In this document: positions 31,605 to 40,583 of the stretch, one piece after another
How positions within the stretch are numbered: the stretch's first letter is position 1
Layout: every line of letters begins with the position of its first letter
Assembly: GCF_001296045.1 (NCBI RefSeq)
Contig: NZ_LJHS01000027.1
Location: 115,618 to 179,617, forward strand
Source: Rhizobium sp. AAP43
Lineage (GTDB): Bacteria > Pseudomonadota > Alphaproteobacteria > Rhizobiales > Rhizobiaceae
DNA length: 64,000 nucleotides
Direction: 5' to 3'
Program-made: the position numbers and the translations under genes
The notes under the pieces: model-generated
What the model was told of the DNA's origin: nothing
What the model saw: the letters and a program-made list of their open reading frames with translations, nothing else
The model's database searches: none

Positions 31605-33137
31605 TTACGTCGGTGATTCGGCTGCATGGATTCCAGCCCTTGTGCACCAGTCGCGCAAGGGGGCGAGTGCCGGATGCTCGAAAGCCACTGAAAGATGCCA
31701 GAGTGTGCGGGGCAGGTGAGACATATAGCCGGGCTTGCCGTCGCGCTGCTTCAGCCGTACCCAGAGCCCATTCAGCTTGCAGGCCCGCTGCGCAGCCATG
31801 ATCGCGAAACTCTTCTTGAATAGTGCGCGATTGAATGTCGGCCGGATTGTTCGTGCCGCAACATAGTCATTGAGCAGCACGTCCATCAAGGGACGCTCCA
31901 CCGTTACACGGGCATCTTGCACCAACGACACGACATCATAGGCGGCTGGACCGATCATGGCATCCTGGAAGTCGATCAGCCCGACGCGGGCGTGGCCCGT
32001 CTCCCCGGCTCGCCAGATGATGTTTGGGGAGTGGAAGTCGCGCAGCACGATAGAGCGCTCGCAGTCGGCGAGTTCGTCTATCAGTCCATCCCAAATAGCA
32101 AGATAGTCCGTCCGCTCCTCCGCAGTGGCTTCCGAGCCGCCGCGAATATGGGGGAGATACCAGTCTAGCAACAGTTCCACCTCGAATTTCATCGCCGCCC
32201 GATCGAAATCGGGGATCTGATGGACGTATCCGTCGTCGAGCTGGATGCGATGGTCGAAGTCTGTGTCATGAATGGCCGCAAGGCAGGCGACACTCGCACG
32301 ATAGCGTTCCGCAATCGGCTTGCGCTCGGCATTAATGATGCCGTCTCCGCCGAGGTCTTCCAACAGCAGGATGCCTCGATCGTTGTCACCGGCGAGGATG
32401 GCGGGTGCCGAGAACCCCTTGTCTCGCAGCATCCGATCGATGGCAACGAAGGGACGCACATCTTCGGCAAGATGTACCAGTTGCGAATAAGGCTTGCCAT
32501 TGCGGATCGGCGGGCCGTTTGGCCGCTTCGGCGCGTCCATCAGCACCAGGCGGGGCGCATCCGCAGCGGGATAGATATGCTCGTAAGAACGGCTCGAAGC
32601 GTCGCCGGTCAGATGGCGACGCTTCGCCGAGGTAAGATTATCTGTGTCGAGAAAGGACCGGATGTCGAGCACGCGTTGAAGGCGCGCGAGCTTCGGTTCC
32701 GGACCCGTAATCGTGATTGTCCGACCGCGCGTCGGAGGAAAGGCGAAGGTGATCGACAGGGCGCTTTTAGGCAGCGAGCGGCCAGCCTTTTCCGGCCATT
32801 CCACCAGGCAGATGCCATCGGTAAGGGCATCGTGAAATCCCAGTTCGTCCAATTCGCTTTCGTCGGACAAACGATAAAGATCGAAATGAGCGACCGGCAG
32901 GCGCAGATCGTAGTTCTGCACCAATGTGAATGTCGGGCTCGGCACTTCGAGTTCCGGGTCGTCTGCCAAGGCCCGAAGCAAGGCGCGGGCCGTCGTGGAT
33001 TTTCCGGCGCCCAGATCTCCATCAAGGGCTATGCAGTCGCCCGCCCGCACTGCAAGAGCCAAATCCTCGCCAAACTGGATCGTGGCTGCCTCATTCGGCA
33101 GTTCGATCGTGATTTCTTGCACGTCGGCTTGGCTCAT
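31605..33137 (-). CDS. tsaE: TsaE-AmgK fusion: t6A synthesis ATPase plus sugar/aminoglycoside-type kinase
   Basis: Two domains are joined in 510 residues. Residues about 1-155 are TsaE, the ATPase that works with TsaBD in making t6A37 on ANN-decoding tRNAs (Walker A LDGDLGAGKSTTARALL, HFDLYRL, LVEWPEKAG). Residues about 165-510 are an aminoglycoside-phosphotransferase-fold kinase of the COG3178/AmgK type (LLLEDLGGDG, VLRDFHSPNIIW, LIDFQDAMIGPAAYDV). AmgK phosphorylates MurNAc and GlcNAc at the anomeric carbon. Start ATG 33137 overlaps the divL stop by four bases; the upstream extension is spurious. The fusion is widespread in Rhizobiales. Kinase substrate is inferred from family and from murU next door. 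Confidence 0.9.
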   Translation of the reverse strand: MSQADVQEITIELPNEAATIQFGEDLALAVRAGDCIALDGDLGAGKSTTARALLRALADDPELEVPSPTFTLVQNYDLRLPVAHFDLYRLSDESELDELGFHDALTDGICLVEWPEKAGRSLPKSALSITFAFPPTRGRTITITGPEPKLARLQRVLDIRSFLDTDNLTSAKRRHLTGDASSRSYEHIYPAADAPRLVLMDAPKRPNGPPIRNGKPYSQLVHLAEDVRPFVAIDRMLRDKGFSAPAILAGDNDRGILLLEDLGGDGIINAERKPIAERYRASVACLAAIHDTDFDHRIQLDDGYVHQIPDFDRAAMKFEVELLLDWYLPHIRGGSEATAEERTDYLAIWDGLIDELADCERSIVLRDFHSPNIIWRAGETGHARVGLIDFQDAMIGPAAYDVVSLVQDARVTVERPLMDVLLNDYVAARTIRPTFNRALFKKSFAIMAAQRACKLNGLWVRLKQRDGKPGYMSHLPRTLWHLSVAFEHPALAPLRDWCTRAGIHAAESPT

Positions 33138-35728
33138 TCTGCAGCGGCGATTAGGTGCGGGATCGCTGCGGAAGGAACCCGGCAATGCACCGTCGTTCCG
33201 CTGCCCGGCGTGCTCTCGATCGACACCTTGCCGTGATGGAGGTTGACGAAGCTCTGAACAATCGACAGGCCAAGACCTGGTCCACTCCGTTTTCCGCCCC
33301 GAGAATTTGTCGAGAACCGGTCGAACACCGTCGACAGCATTTCGGGACTGATGCCGCAACCGCTATCGGCAACCGAGAACACGAAGTCGGACCCCTCACG
33401 CCAGCACTTCATTGCAACAATGCTGCCTTCTGGTGCGAAATTCACAGCGTTGGTCAGGATTTTGATGAGGATCTGCTTCAGCCGCTGCCGATCTGCAATC
33501 AGATGGCCGAGCTGCGACGAAGCGGCGATTTCCAGCGTTACCCCACCTTCCTGAAGGCGGTCCGTCATCTGCATCGATACATCGTCCAGCAGGTCGCTGA
33601 GGTCGATCTCGGAATAATCGAGCTGCATGATGCCCGCATCGACCGTGGCAAGGTCGAGGATGTCGTTGACGATCGTCAGTAGAACGGCGGAAGAGGTCGA
33701 GATGTGATCGACATATTCGGCCTGGCGTTCCGTGAGAGGACCTGTGGTCGAGGTCTTCAAAAGGTCCGTGAAGCCAATGATATTGGTCAGTGGCGAGCGC
33801 AGTTCGTAGGAGACGTGCTGAACGAAATCGTTCTTCAGCTCGTCGGCCTTGCGCAACGCGTCGTTCTTTTCCTTGAGCGCGCGTTCTGCACGCACGCTGT
33901 CGGTCATGTTGACGAAGGTCAGCATGGTCTGCGCATTCGGCAAAGGTGTAACGGCGTAGTCGAGCACGAGACCGGAGAAGAGCTCGAGAGTTCCCTGGCT
34001 TGACGGCCGCTCGTCTTCGAAGCTTGTGATCATCTTACCGAAGGCTTTCCAACCATCCGGACGATCATAGGAAGGCGCGCAGGCAGCCTCGATCAGTCTG
34101 ATATGCGTGCCGACGGCGGTCTGTTCCTCGGTGACGCCCCAAAGTGCGCGGAAGGCCGGGTTAGACAGCTGGATCCGCCCATCAGGCCCGAAGACGGCCA
34201 CACCTTCCGAAAGGTGATCGATGGTTTCCCCTTGCACGCGCAGCAGTGTGTTGTAGCGGGTTTCCAGATTGACCTGTTCGGTCAGATTCTCGAATACCCA
34301 GGTCGCGCCACCCTGGGGATGTGCTGATGCAATCACGCGCAAGGTCTGACCGTTCGGAAGGTGCCAGATATCGGTTTGGGTCTCGATAGTGCGATAGACC
34401 GAAAGAGTGTTTTCCTTCCAGCTCTTCCAGCTCAATTCCTCAGGCAGTTTGTGGGCTGCGCGCAGCTTGTCGAGGAGCTCGCTGTGGTCAGGTCTAGACT
34501 CGAGGAACTTCGTATCCAGCTCCCAGAGCTGGCTGAACGCCTGGTTGAAGAACTGCAGGCGACGGTCACCATCAAAAATGGCAACAGGGGTACCCAGATG
34601 GTCAAGCGTCTCCGCATGGCTCTTGAGCGTTCGAGCCAATTCTTCACGCAGCCCTTCGGCTGACGAAACATCAACGGCCATGCCACAAGAACCGGCGGGA
34701 CCGCGCACGTCTACAACGTCGAAAAACGCGCGCGCGCCGCGTACAGCCGTTGAAATCGTATCGTGGAACGGTGATTCCGCCGTTGCTGTCGCTTTGATCC
34801 GCTGCCGGGTCAGGGTTGGCAGGATCTCCCGACCTTCGCCCAGAACCTGATCCGGCGAATTGGCTTCTGCCGCTTCGCAATAGGCCTGATTGACCCAGGT
34901 CAGTCGGCCTTCGCTATCACGCTGCCAGACGGGTTGTTCGATTGCATTAAGCAAGGATTCAAAAGTGGCGATGGAATTGCGCAGGCGGTTGCGTTCAATT
35001 TTCAGTTCCGCGAGTTCCGCGCGCAAATTGTTGAGAGCCAGGAAGTGGGCGAAAGCGCGACCGCCGGACAGGCGGCCCTGCACTTCGATCACCTCACCGC
35101 GCAATGTCTCAACGATGAGGTCGAAACTGCGCGCATCAGTTCGCAAGGCTTCGATGGCCCGCTCAACTTCGGCAGCCGAATGCGGCTTCAGCCAGCGACC
35201 GAAGGCCAGAAAGTCGACATCGGCCTGAGGCGCTCCTGTTTCAGCGGGCAACTGGCCGAGAAATTCGGGCTTACCGGTATGGCCTTCCCAAATCACGATT
35301 CTGCGGTTCTTGTCGGCAATCAAAGCCTGGTACCGCGGGATCTTTTGCTGGCAATCCGACAAGGCGGAGCGCAGCTCCTGCCCTTCGGATTCCAGGCGAT
35401 TGCGCTGGCGAAGAAGCCAAAGCACAGAGACAAGCGCGGCAGAGAGGACGCCGGCCACAAGGGCGTATCCAGCCATGTCGGCGCTGTCGAAGCGCGTGAT
35501 CGACGGCAAGGATTGCGCCTGCGCGAACGCGGGCAGGAAAAAAGATGTGAGTGCGCTGCCGCTGGCCAGAACGCGCCGCCAGGAGACGACTGAGCGCAGT
35601 CCTCTTGCCATCGAGCGGAAAGCGCCCGAAGTTGCCCGAACAGGCCCGACATTGCTATGCCAGAAGTTTGAAATACCGGCCGTCATAGCCGTTTCCCGCA
35701 TCCACGGGGTGCGTTGATCTACCGACAT
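33134..35728 (-). CDS. divL: DivL-like cell-cycle sensor pseudo-histidine kinase
   Basis: DivL is an essential alphaproteobacterial kinase-like protein that reads DivK and controls the CckA-ChpT-CtrA relay. The 864-residue protein has hydrophobic segments at about 52-72 and 87-106, coiled coil, three PAS-like regions (about 255-345, 372-485, 500-610), an H-box and an intact HATPase (NAVNFAPEGS, DSGCGISPEML, GPGLGLSIVQSF). The H-box reads HVSYELRSPL: tyrosine 641 replaces the phospho-histidine, the hallmark of Caulobacter DivL (Tyr550). An alternative start at ATG 35686 is possible. It heads the run divL-tsaE-murU-addB-addA-trxA. Confidence 0.92.
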   Translation of the reverse strand: MSVDQRTPWMRETAMTAGISNFWHSNVGPVRATSGAFRSMARGLRSVVSWRRVLASGSALTSFFLPAFAQAQSLPSITRFDSADMAGYALVAGVLSAALVSVLWLLRQRNRLESEGQELRSALSDCQQKIPRYQALIADKNRRIVIWEGHTGKPEFLGQLPAETGAPQADVDFLAFGRWLKPHSAAEVERAIEALRTDARSFDLIVETLRGEVIEVQGRLSGGRAFAHFLALNNLRAELAELKIERNRLRNSIATFESLLNAIEQPVWQRDSEGRLTWVNQAYCEAAEANSPDQVLGEGREILPTLTRQRIKATATAESPFHDTISTAVRGARAFFDVVDVRGPAGSCGMAVDVSSAEGLREELARTLKSHAETLDHLGTPVAIFDGDRRLQFFNQAFSQLWELDTKFLESRPDHSELLDKLRAAHKLPEELSWKSWKENTLSVYRTIETQTDIWHLPNGQTLRVIASAHPQGGATWVFENLTEQVNLETRYNTLLRVQGETIDHLSEGVAVFGPDGRIQLSNPAFRALWGVTEEQTAVGTHIRLIEAACAPSYDRPDGWKAFGKMITSFEDERPSSQGTLELFSGLVLDYAVTPLPNAQTMLTFVNMTDSVRAERALKEKNDALRKADELKNDFVQHVSYELRSPLTNIIGFTDLLKTSTTGPLTERQAEYVDHISTSSAVLLTIVNDILDLATVDAGIMQLDYSEIDLSDLLDDVSMQMTDRLQEGGVTLEIAASSQLGHLIADRQRLKQILIKILTNAVNFAPEGSIVAMKCWREGSDFVFSVADSGCGISPEMLSTVFDRFSTNSRGGKRSGPGLGLSIVQSFVNLHHGKVSIESTPGSGTTVHCRVPSAAIPHLIAAAE

Positions 35729-35867
35729 TCTCGGTCTGTCTCCGTCTTATTATGTGCCGCATCGTCGACAAGACATCCGTGTTCGCGGGTGCCTCGGCAT
35801 CCACGAATCAAGTCTCAAAACAATACCGCTGATGCCGGAGGTCTGGAAGGCCGGCGGCCAAAAAAGA

Positions 35868-35895
35868 AGGCGCAGCCTTTGTCAAGGCTGCGCCT
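35868..35895 (-). terminator. ahcY terminator
   Basis: A 12-bp perfect stem AGGCGCAGCCTT / AAGGCTGCGCCT with a 4-base loop is followed on the minus strand by TTCTTTTTT. It lies 30 bases after the ahcY stop and isolates divL from ahcY. Confidence 0.95.
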
Positions 35896-35924
35896 ACCAC
35901 ATGTAGTTATTATCCAGCTATTTA

Positions 35925-37322
35925 TTAATAGCGATAGTGTTCAGCCTTGAATGGGCCGGTCGCTGAAACGCCGATATAGCTCGCCTGCTCGTCAGACAGT
36001 TTCGTCAGCTTTGCGCCGAGCTTGTCGAGGTGCAGCTTGGCGACCTTTTCGTCGAGGTGCTTGGGGAGGACATAGACGCCCGGCTTGTATTCGTCTGTCT
36101 TGGCGAACAGTTCGATCTGGCCGAGAACCTGGTTCGTAAACGACGCAGACATGACAAAAGACGGGTGGCCCGTCGCATTTCCGAGGTTCAGCAGGCGGCC
36201 TTCCGAGAGCAGGATCATGCGGTTGCCCTTCGGGAACTCGATCATGTCGACCTGCGGCTTGATGTTGGTCCACTTCAAGTTACGCAGCGACGCAACCTGG
36301 ATCTCATTGTCGAAGTGGCCGATATTGCCGACGATCGCCATGTCCTTCATCTCGCGCATATGCTCGATGCGGATGACGTCCTTGTTGCCGGTGGTGGTGA
36401 TGAAGATGTCAGCCGTGGAGACCACGTCTTCCAGAGTGACGACTTCAAAGCCATCCATAGCGGCCTGCAGGGCGCAGATCGGATCAACTTCCGTGACCTT
36501 AACGCGAGCGCCGGCGCCGCTGAGCGAGGCAGCAGAGCCCTTGCCCACATCACCGTAACCGCAGACGACGGCAACCTTGCCAGCCATCATCACGTCGGTG
36601 CCGCGGCGAATACCATCGACCAGCGATTCCTTGCAGCCATACTTGTTGTCGAACTTCGACTTGGTGACGCTGTCGTTCACATTGATGGCGGGGAAGGGCA
36701 GAAGGCCCTTTTTCGCCAGCTCGTACAGGCGATGCACGCCTGTCGTGGTTTCTTCGGTTACGCCCTTGATGGCGTCGCGCTGTTTGGTGAACCAGCCAGG
36801 CGAAGCCGCCAGACGCTTTTTGATCTGCGCGATGAGGATTTCTTCCTCTTCCGAGGTCGGATTGGACAGGACGTCTTCGCCCGCTTCGGCACGTGCACCA
36901 AGCAGGATATACATTGTCGCATCACCACCGTCGTCGAGGATCATGTTGGAAAAACCACCATCGGTCCACTGGAAGATCCGGTCGGTATAATCCCAGTATT
37001 CAGTGAGACTTTCACCCTTCACAGCGAAGACTGGAATACCGCGCTCGGCAATCGCTGCTGCCGCATGATCCTGCGTCGAGAAGATGTTGCATGACGCCCA
37101 ACGAACTTCGGCGCCGAGGGCGACCAGCGTTTCAATCAGGACGGCCGTCTGGATCGTCATATGCAGTGAGCCAGTGATGCGAGCGCCCGTGAGCGGCTTG
37201 CTTACGCCGAATTCGTCGCGGCAGGCCATCAGGCCCGGCATTTCGGTTTCGGCAATGCTGATTTCCTTGCGCCCGAAATCGGCAAGACCGATATCGGCGA
37301 TCACGTAGTCATGGTGGCTCAT
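35925..37322 (-). CDS. ahcY: adenosylhomocysteinase
   Basis: AhcY hydrolyses S-adenosylhomocysteine to adenosine and homocysteine, keeping methyltransferases active. The 465-residue protein has [17 protein letters not shown], the NAD-binding [33 protein letters not shown] and the C-terminal KAEHYRY. It contains the roughly 40-residue insertion (around 150-190) usual in proteobacterial enzymes. It is monocistronic, with its own terminator and an inverted repeat in the upstream gap. Confidence 0.98.
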   Translation of the reverse strand: MSHHDYVIADIGLADFGRKEISIAETEMPGLMACRDEFGVSKPLTGARITGSLHMTIQTAVLIETLVALGAEVRWASCNIFSTQDHAAAAIAERGIPVFAVKGESLTEYWDYTDRIFQWTDGGFSNMILDDGGDATMYILLGARAEAGEDVLSNPTSEEEEILIAQIKKRLAASPGWFTKQRDAIKGVTEETTTGVHRLYELAKKGLLPFPAINVNDSVTKSKFDNKYGCKESLVDGIRRGTDVMMAGKVAVVCGYGDVGKGSAASLSGAGARVKVTEVDPICALQAAMDGFEVVTLEDVVSTADIFITTTGNKDVIRIEHMREMKDMAIVGNIGHFDNEIQVASLRNLKWTNIKPQVDMIEFPKGNRMILLSEGRLLNLGNATGHPSFVMSASFTNQVLGQIELFAKTDEYKPGVYVLPKHLDEKVAKLHLDKLGAKLTKLSDEQASYIGVSATGPFKAEHYRY

Positions 37323-37470
37323 GAAACTCTCCGGCTGATTGCTGACAACCTTACAGGTGCAGACAAAATGTCCGCAGAGACGTCCGCGGATCCTGAACTG
37401 CTTTTATCAGGGAACCTTTGATGGTGCAATCAGACATAAAGAAGTCTTTATGTCTTTATGTCGAGATGCT
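37323..37470 (-). promoter_or_regulatory. ahcY upstream region with CTTTATGTC repeats
   Basis: The gap between ptsH and ahcY has GACATAAAG (37433-37441), four bases, then CTTTATGTC (37446-37454) as a perfect inverted repeat. A further direct copy of CTTTATGTC follows at 37454-37462. Such clustered half-sites look like an operator. ArsR-family SahR regulators control ahcY in several proteobacteria; I infer, but cannot show, a regulator of that kind here. No SAH-riboswitch fold was recognised. Confidence 0.55.
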
Positions 37471-37749
37471 TTACATCTCCTCGCCGAAGCGGTCGGCGAC
37501 CAGCTGCGACAGGGCCTCCATGACCTCCTCGGCCTGCAGACCGGAGGCGGTCACCGAGATCGAACAGCCCGGGCTGGCGGCCAGCATCATCAGACCCATG
37601 ATCGACGTTCCGCCCACTGTGGTGCCATCTTTCGATACACTCACCTTTGCATCATACCCATTGACCGTCTGAACGAACTTGGCTGATGCCCTCGCGTGAA
37701 GGCCTCGCTTGTTGATGATGAGAAGTTCGCGGGCGATCTGATCGGTCAT
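37471..37749 (-). CDS. ptsH: HPr phosphocarrier of the regulatory PTS
   Basis: A 92-residue HPr with the phospho-histidine in NKRGLHARASAKFV (His18) and the HprK-target serine in GGTSIMGLMML (Ser49). Start ATG 37749 is one base from the EIIA stop. No sugar-specific EIIB/EIIC genes are nearby, so this is the alphaproteobacterial regulatory PTS, which phosphorylates EIIA-type proteins rather than transporting sugars. EI (PtsP) is encoded elsewhere. Confidence 0.96.
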   Translation of the reverse strand: MTDQIARELLIINKRGLHARASAKFVQTVNGYDAKVSVSKDGTTVGGTSIMGLMMLAASPGCSISVTASGLQAEEVMEALSQLVADRFGEEM

Positions 37750-37750
37750 C

Positions 37751-38152
37751 TTACTTTCCGCTGAGCACCCGGCTGGCGACATTGATGTACTTGCGTCCTG
37801 CATCCGACGCGTCAATCAGACATTTGTCCATATCATTACCGCCTCGGATCCCAGCCAGCTTGATCAGCATGGGGAGGTTCACTCCGGCAATGACTTCCAC
37901 TTGCCCGCTGTTCATGATGGATATTGCAAGATTGGAGGGGGTGCCGCCGAACATGTCTGTCAGGATGATTACACCGTTCCCGTCATTGGCACGCTGAACG
38001 GCGTCCAGAATATCCTGACGGCGCTGGTCCATATCGTCTTCGGGGCCGATCGAGACGGTCTCGATGAATTGCTGGGGGCCAACGACGTGCACCACCGCAT
38101 GAAGAAACTCTTCAGCCAGCTTGCCATGTGTGACAAGCACAAGTCCGATCAT
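37751..38152 (-). CDS. PTS EIIA component, mannose family (regulatory)
   Basis: A 133-residue single-domain EIIA(Man) with the phosphorylated histidine in LVLVTHGKLAEEF (His10) and TDMFGGTPSNLA. It starts at ATG 38152 (an in-frame TTG lies six bases before). With no EIIBCD partners it is likely the terminal phosphate acceptor of the regulatory PTS. In rhizobia this branch is linked to carbon use and polysaccharide control, and the genes sit downstream of chvI-chvG-hprK. Often named ptsM or manX; I leave the symbol blank. Confidence 0.93.
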   Translation of the reverse strand: MIGLVLVTHGKLAEEFLHAVVHVVGPQQFIETVSIGPEDDMDQRRQDILDAVQRANDGNGVIILTDMFGGTPSNLAISIMNSGQVEVIAGVNLPMLIKLAGIRGGNDMDKCLIDASDAGRKYINVASRVLSGK

Positions 38153-38268
38153 TCTCAATTGTCCCTTAGCGCAAACTTTTTGCCGGATAGCGCACGAAGC
38201 AGCCTGCGTCTACCGGCAGGTGGCCATCATGTCGATCAAAATGCGAAGTGCAAGCCAAAACCGTGTGT

Positions 38269-38733
38269 CTAGATGGCTGAGTCGGCGCTTTGGCGGTTGA
38301 AAGCAAGAATGAGGCTCAACGGAAAGCGTGTCCAGCTTGGCACGCGAACCAGGGGCAAGGCGGTGTCGGCGGTGAGGGAATAGTGCTCGTTTTCGGGCGC
38401 GAGCCGTTCGACCTCGTTGCTTGCGACCGTGGTCGCGACCAAGTGCAGCGGTGCAGTTTCGATATGGGCCACCTTGATGATCCCGCTATAACGAAGCTCG
38501 ATCATGCCGCGCATCGTGTCTGGAGCCCGCCCGATAACGGTGCTGCCGTCCTTGAAGACAAGAAGACGATCGTCGGAGATGAGGGCCGCCGGGAGTCCCA
38601 GAAGCTTTGCTTCCGAGAGGCAGTCAAAGGCCAGAGCTGACTTTCCGCTGCCGGACGGCCCGACTATTGCCAATCCTATACCGTCGACCACGATGGCGGA
38701 TGCATGGATGTTGGTCGGGCCGGCCACGATCAA
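38269..38733 (-). CDS. hprK: HPr kinase/phosphorylase, short alphaproteobacterial form
   Basis: HprK phosphorylates HPr on serine and reverses it. This protein is 154 residues, about half of Bacillus HprK: the N-terminal domain is absent and only the catalytic domain remains, with P-loop IVGPSGSGKSALAF and the DDRLLV acid residues. The short form is typical of Rhizobiales. The open frame starts at a TTG overlapping the chvG stop, while a GTG six bases on (38727) is a possible alternative; no clear RBS decides. Its target Ser49 is present in the HPr encoded about 0.5 kb away. Confidence 0.9.
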   Translation of the reverse strand: MIVAGPTNIHASAIVVDGIGLAIVGPSGSGKSALAFDCLSEAKLLGLPAALISDDRLLVFKDGSTVIGRAPDTMRGMIELRYSGIIKVAHIETAPLHLVATTVASNEVERLAPENEHYSLTADTALPLVRVPSWTRFPLSLILAFNRQSADSAI

Positions 38734-40514
38734 GGCGCCGGGTTGACGGGGAGGGACAAGATGAAGCGGGCTCCAGTCCTGCGGCCATCCTGGGGATCGA
38801 TCATGTTCTCGGCCCGCAGGGTGCCGCCATGGGCCTCTGCGATTTGCCGGCTGATCGACAGGCCGAGACCGGAGTTTTGTCCGAAGCTCTCACCTTCAGG
38901 GCGGTCCGTGTAGAAGCGCTCGAAGATCCGATCGATGTCCTCCGCTTGAATGCCGGGGCCATTGTCCTCGATCTGGATCTTGCAGGCTGTTTTTGATCGG
39001 GACAGTCTGACGACGATCCGTCCCCCCGTTTCCGGCACGAAGGACCGGGCATTCTCTATGAGATTGGTGACGATCTGCCCAAGCCGGAGATCGTGCCCGT
39101 TGACCAGATAGCGTTGACGTGTCGCTCCCGGCTTCCTGTCGATCATATAGTCGATCTGGACGGCTTTTTTGCCGTTCCTGATTTCACGTGAAATATCGAC
39201 AAGGCTTGAAAGTAGGACTTCAAGATCCACCGGTTTCGCGTCGGAACGCGCGAGTTCGGCGTCGAGACGCGAGGCATCAGAAATATCGCTGATCAGGCGG
39301 TCGAGGCGGCGCACGTCATGCTGGATGATGTCCATCAGGCGCTGCTTGGACTGGTCTGTTTTTGCAAGTGGTAGTGTTTCGACAGCCGAGCGCAGCGATG
39401 TCAGCGGGTTCTTTAGTTCATGGCTGACATCGGCTGCAAAGCTTTCAATTGCGTCGATCCGGTCGTACAGCGCGGTGGTCATTTCCCGCAGCGCTATGGA
39501 AAGATTGCCGATTTCGTCCTGCCGGGCGGAAAAATCCGGAATCTCTTCGCGTTCCTTCGCACCCCTTCGCACTCTGATCGCTGCAGCCGACAGGCGGCGC
39601 AACGGGTTTGCAATTGTCGAAGATAGAAGCAGGGAAACAACGATGTTCACCAGCGTTGCCACGCCGAATACTCGAAGAATCGCGAGCCGTTCGGCATGTA
39701 CGATCTTGTCGATATCGCCCGCCTGGGTCGAGAGCAGCAGCACCCCAAGCACCGCGCGTGAACGTTGAACAGGCACCGCGACCGATACGATCAGTTCACC
39801 CTGGTCCGTCACGCGAACGACTGCGCCGCGAACGCCGGTCAGCGCATTCATCACTTCCGGATAAATCGATCCGTCGCCGCCAGGTGCTTCCCGGTAGACC
39901 GGCAGGTTGCCAGGCTGGAGGATCGTGTTGAACAGCCGCGTGATCCAGTCGGTGAAGCTGGTTGTGTCGTTATCAACCGGCGGGAGGTCAAAGCGTAGAA
40001 CCTGCCCGCGGGAATAGAGATGTCGGGAATCCAGCAGGAGATTGGCGTCGGCATCAAAAAGCCGTGCGCGGATGCGCGTCGGCGAAATCAGCCGCCGAAG
40101 AACTGGTGCGACCCGTTCCGGATTGATCGGAAACTCCAGATCCTCGTCATTCGGAACCGGAGTGATGCTCTGGCCGGCCTGAAGCTCGAGCAGTTTCTCC
40201 GGATCGATTGTGATGGAATTGGTGTCGACCGAGGCGGAGGCCGAAACGGCAGCAGCAATGATCTCGCCTTGGGTCAGCAGGCTTTCCACCCGGGCGTCAA
40301 TCAGACCCTCGCGGAACTGGTTGAGGTACATAATTCCGCCGACCAGGACGATCAGCGCCGCGAGATTGAAGAACACGATACGGCGCGTTAGGCTGGAAAA
40401 CAGCGCATGGCCGAAGATGCGGCGGATCAGGGTGAAGGGATGGGCAAATGGCCGCCCGCGTTCGGAGGGGCCATCCAGCTCCTCGACGTTCCCTTCTTCA
40501 ACCGGTGTGGCCAA
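38730..40514 (-). CDS. chvG: sensor histidine kinase ChvG (ExoS)
   Basis: ChvG senses acidic pH and envelope conditions with ExoR and phosphorylates ChvI; it is needed for virulence in Agrobacterium and symbiosis in Sinorhizobium. The 594-residue protein has transmembrane segments at about 44-64 and 277-300, a periplasmic sensor domain between them, HAMP (about 300-350), H-box DVSHELKNPLTSL (His365) and HATPase motifs (NLIENARSF, EDNGPGIQAEDI, GLGLSIS). It lies 69 bases after chvI and overlaps hprK. A parS-like core falls inside it at 39180-39195. Confidence 0.97.
   Translation of the reverse strand: MATPVEEGNVEELDGPSERGRPFAHPFTLIRRIFGHALFSSLTRRIVFFNLAALIVLVGGIMYLNQFREGLIDARVESLLTQGEIIAAAVSASASVDTNSITIDPEKLLELQAGQSITPVPNDEDLEFPINPERVAPVLRRLISPTRIRARLFDADANLLLDSRHLYSRGQVLRFDLPPVDNDTTSFTDWITRLFNTILQPGNLPVYREAPGGDGSIYPEVMNALTGVRGAVVRVTDQGELIVSVAVPVQRSRAVLGVLLLSTQAGDIDKIVHAERLAILRVFGVATLVNIVVSLLLSSTIANPLRRLSAAAIRVRRGAKEREEIPDFSARQDEIGNLSIALREMTTALYDRIDAIESFAADVSHELKNPLTSLRSAVETLPLAKTDQSKQRLMDIIQHDVRRLDRLISDISDASRLDAELARSDAKPVDLEVLLSSLVDISREIRNGKKAVQIDYMIDRKPGATRQRYLVNGHDLRLGQIVTNLIENARSFVPETGGRIVVRLSRSKTACKIQIEDNGPGIQAEDIDRIFERFYTDRPEGESFGQNSGLGLSISRQIAEAHGGTLRAENMIDPQDGRRTGARFILSLPVNPAP
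39180..39195 (-). promoter_or_regulatory. parS: parS-like site within chvG
   Basis: GATTTCACGTGAAATA matches parS at 13 of 16 positions and contains the 12-base palindrome TTTCACGTGAAA. It encodes Ile-Ser-Arg-Glu-Ile of ChvG and lies about 35 kb from oriC. Confidence 0.6.
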
Positions 40515-40583
40515 GTCTCACCCTTTCAGCTGTCCTGTGGTCTTTTGCCGGCCTGGCGCACGGCAGGACCGGACGGACAAGCG

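Noticed and set aside
37323..37470. A SAM-II or SAH riboswitch before ahcY.
   Set aside because: I could not fold the leader into either known architecture; the repeats look like a protein operator.
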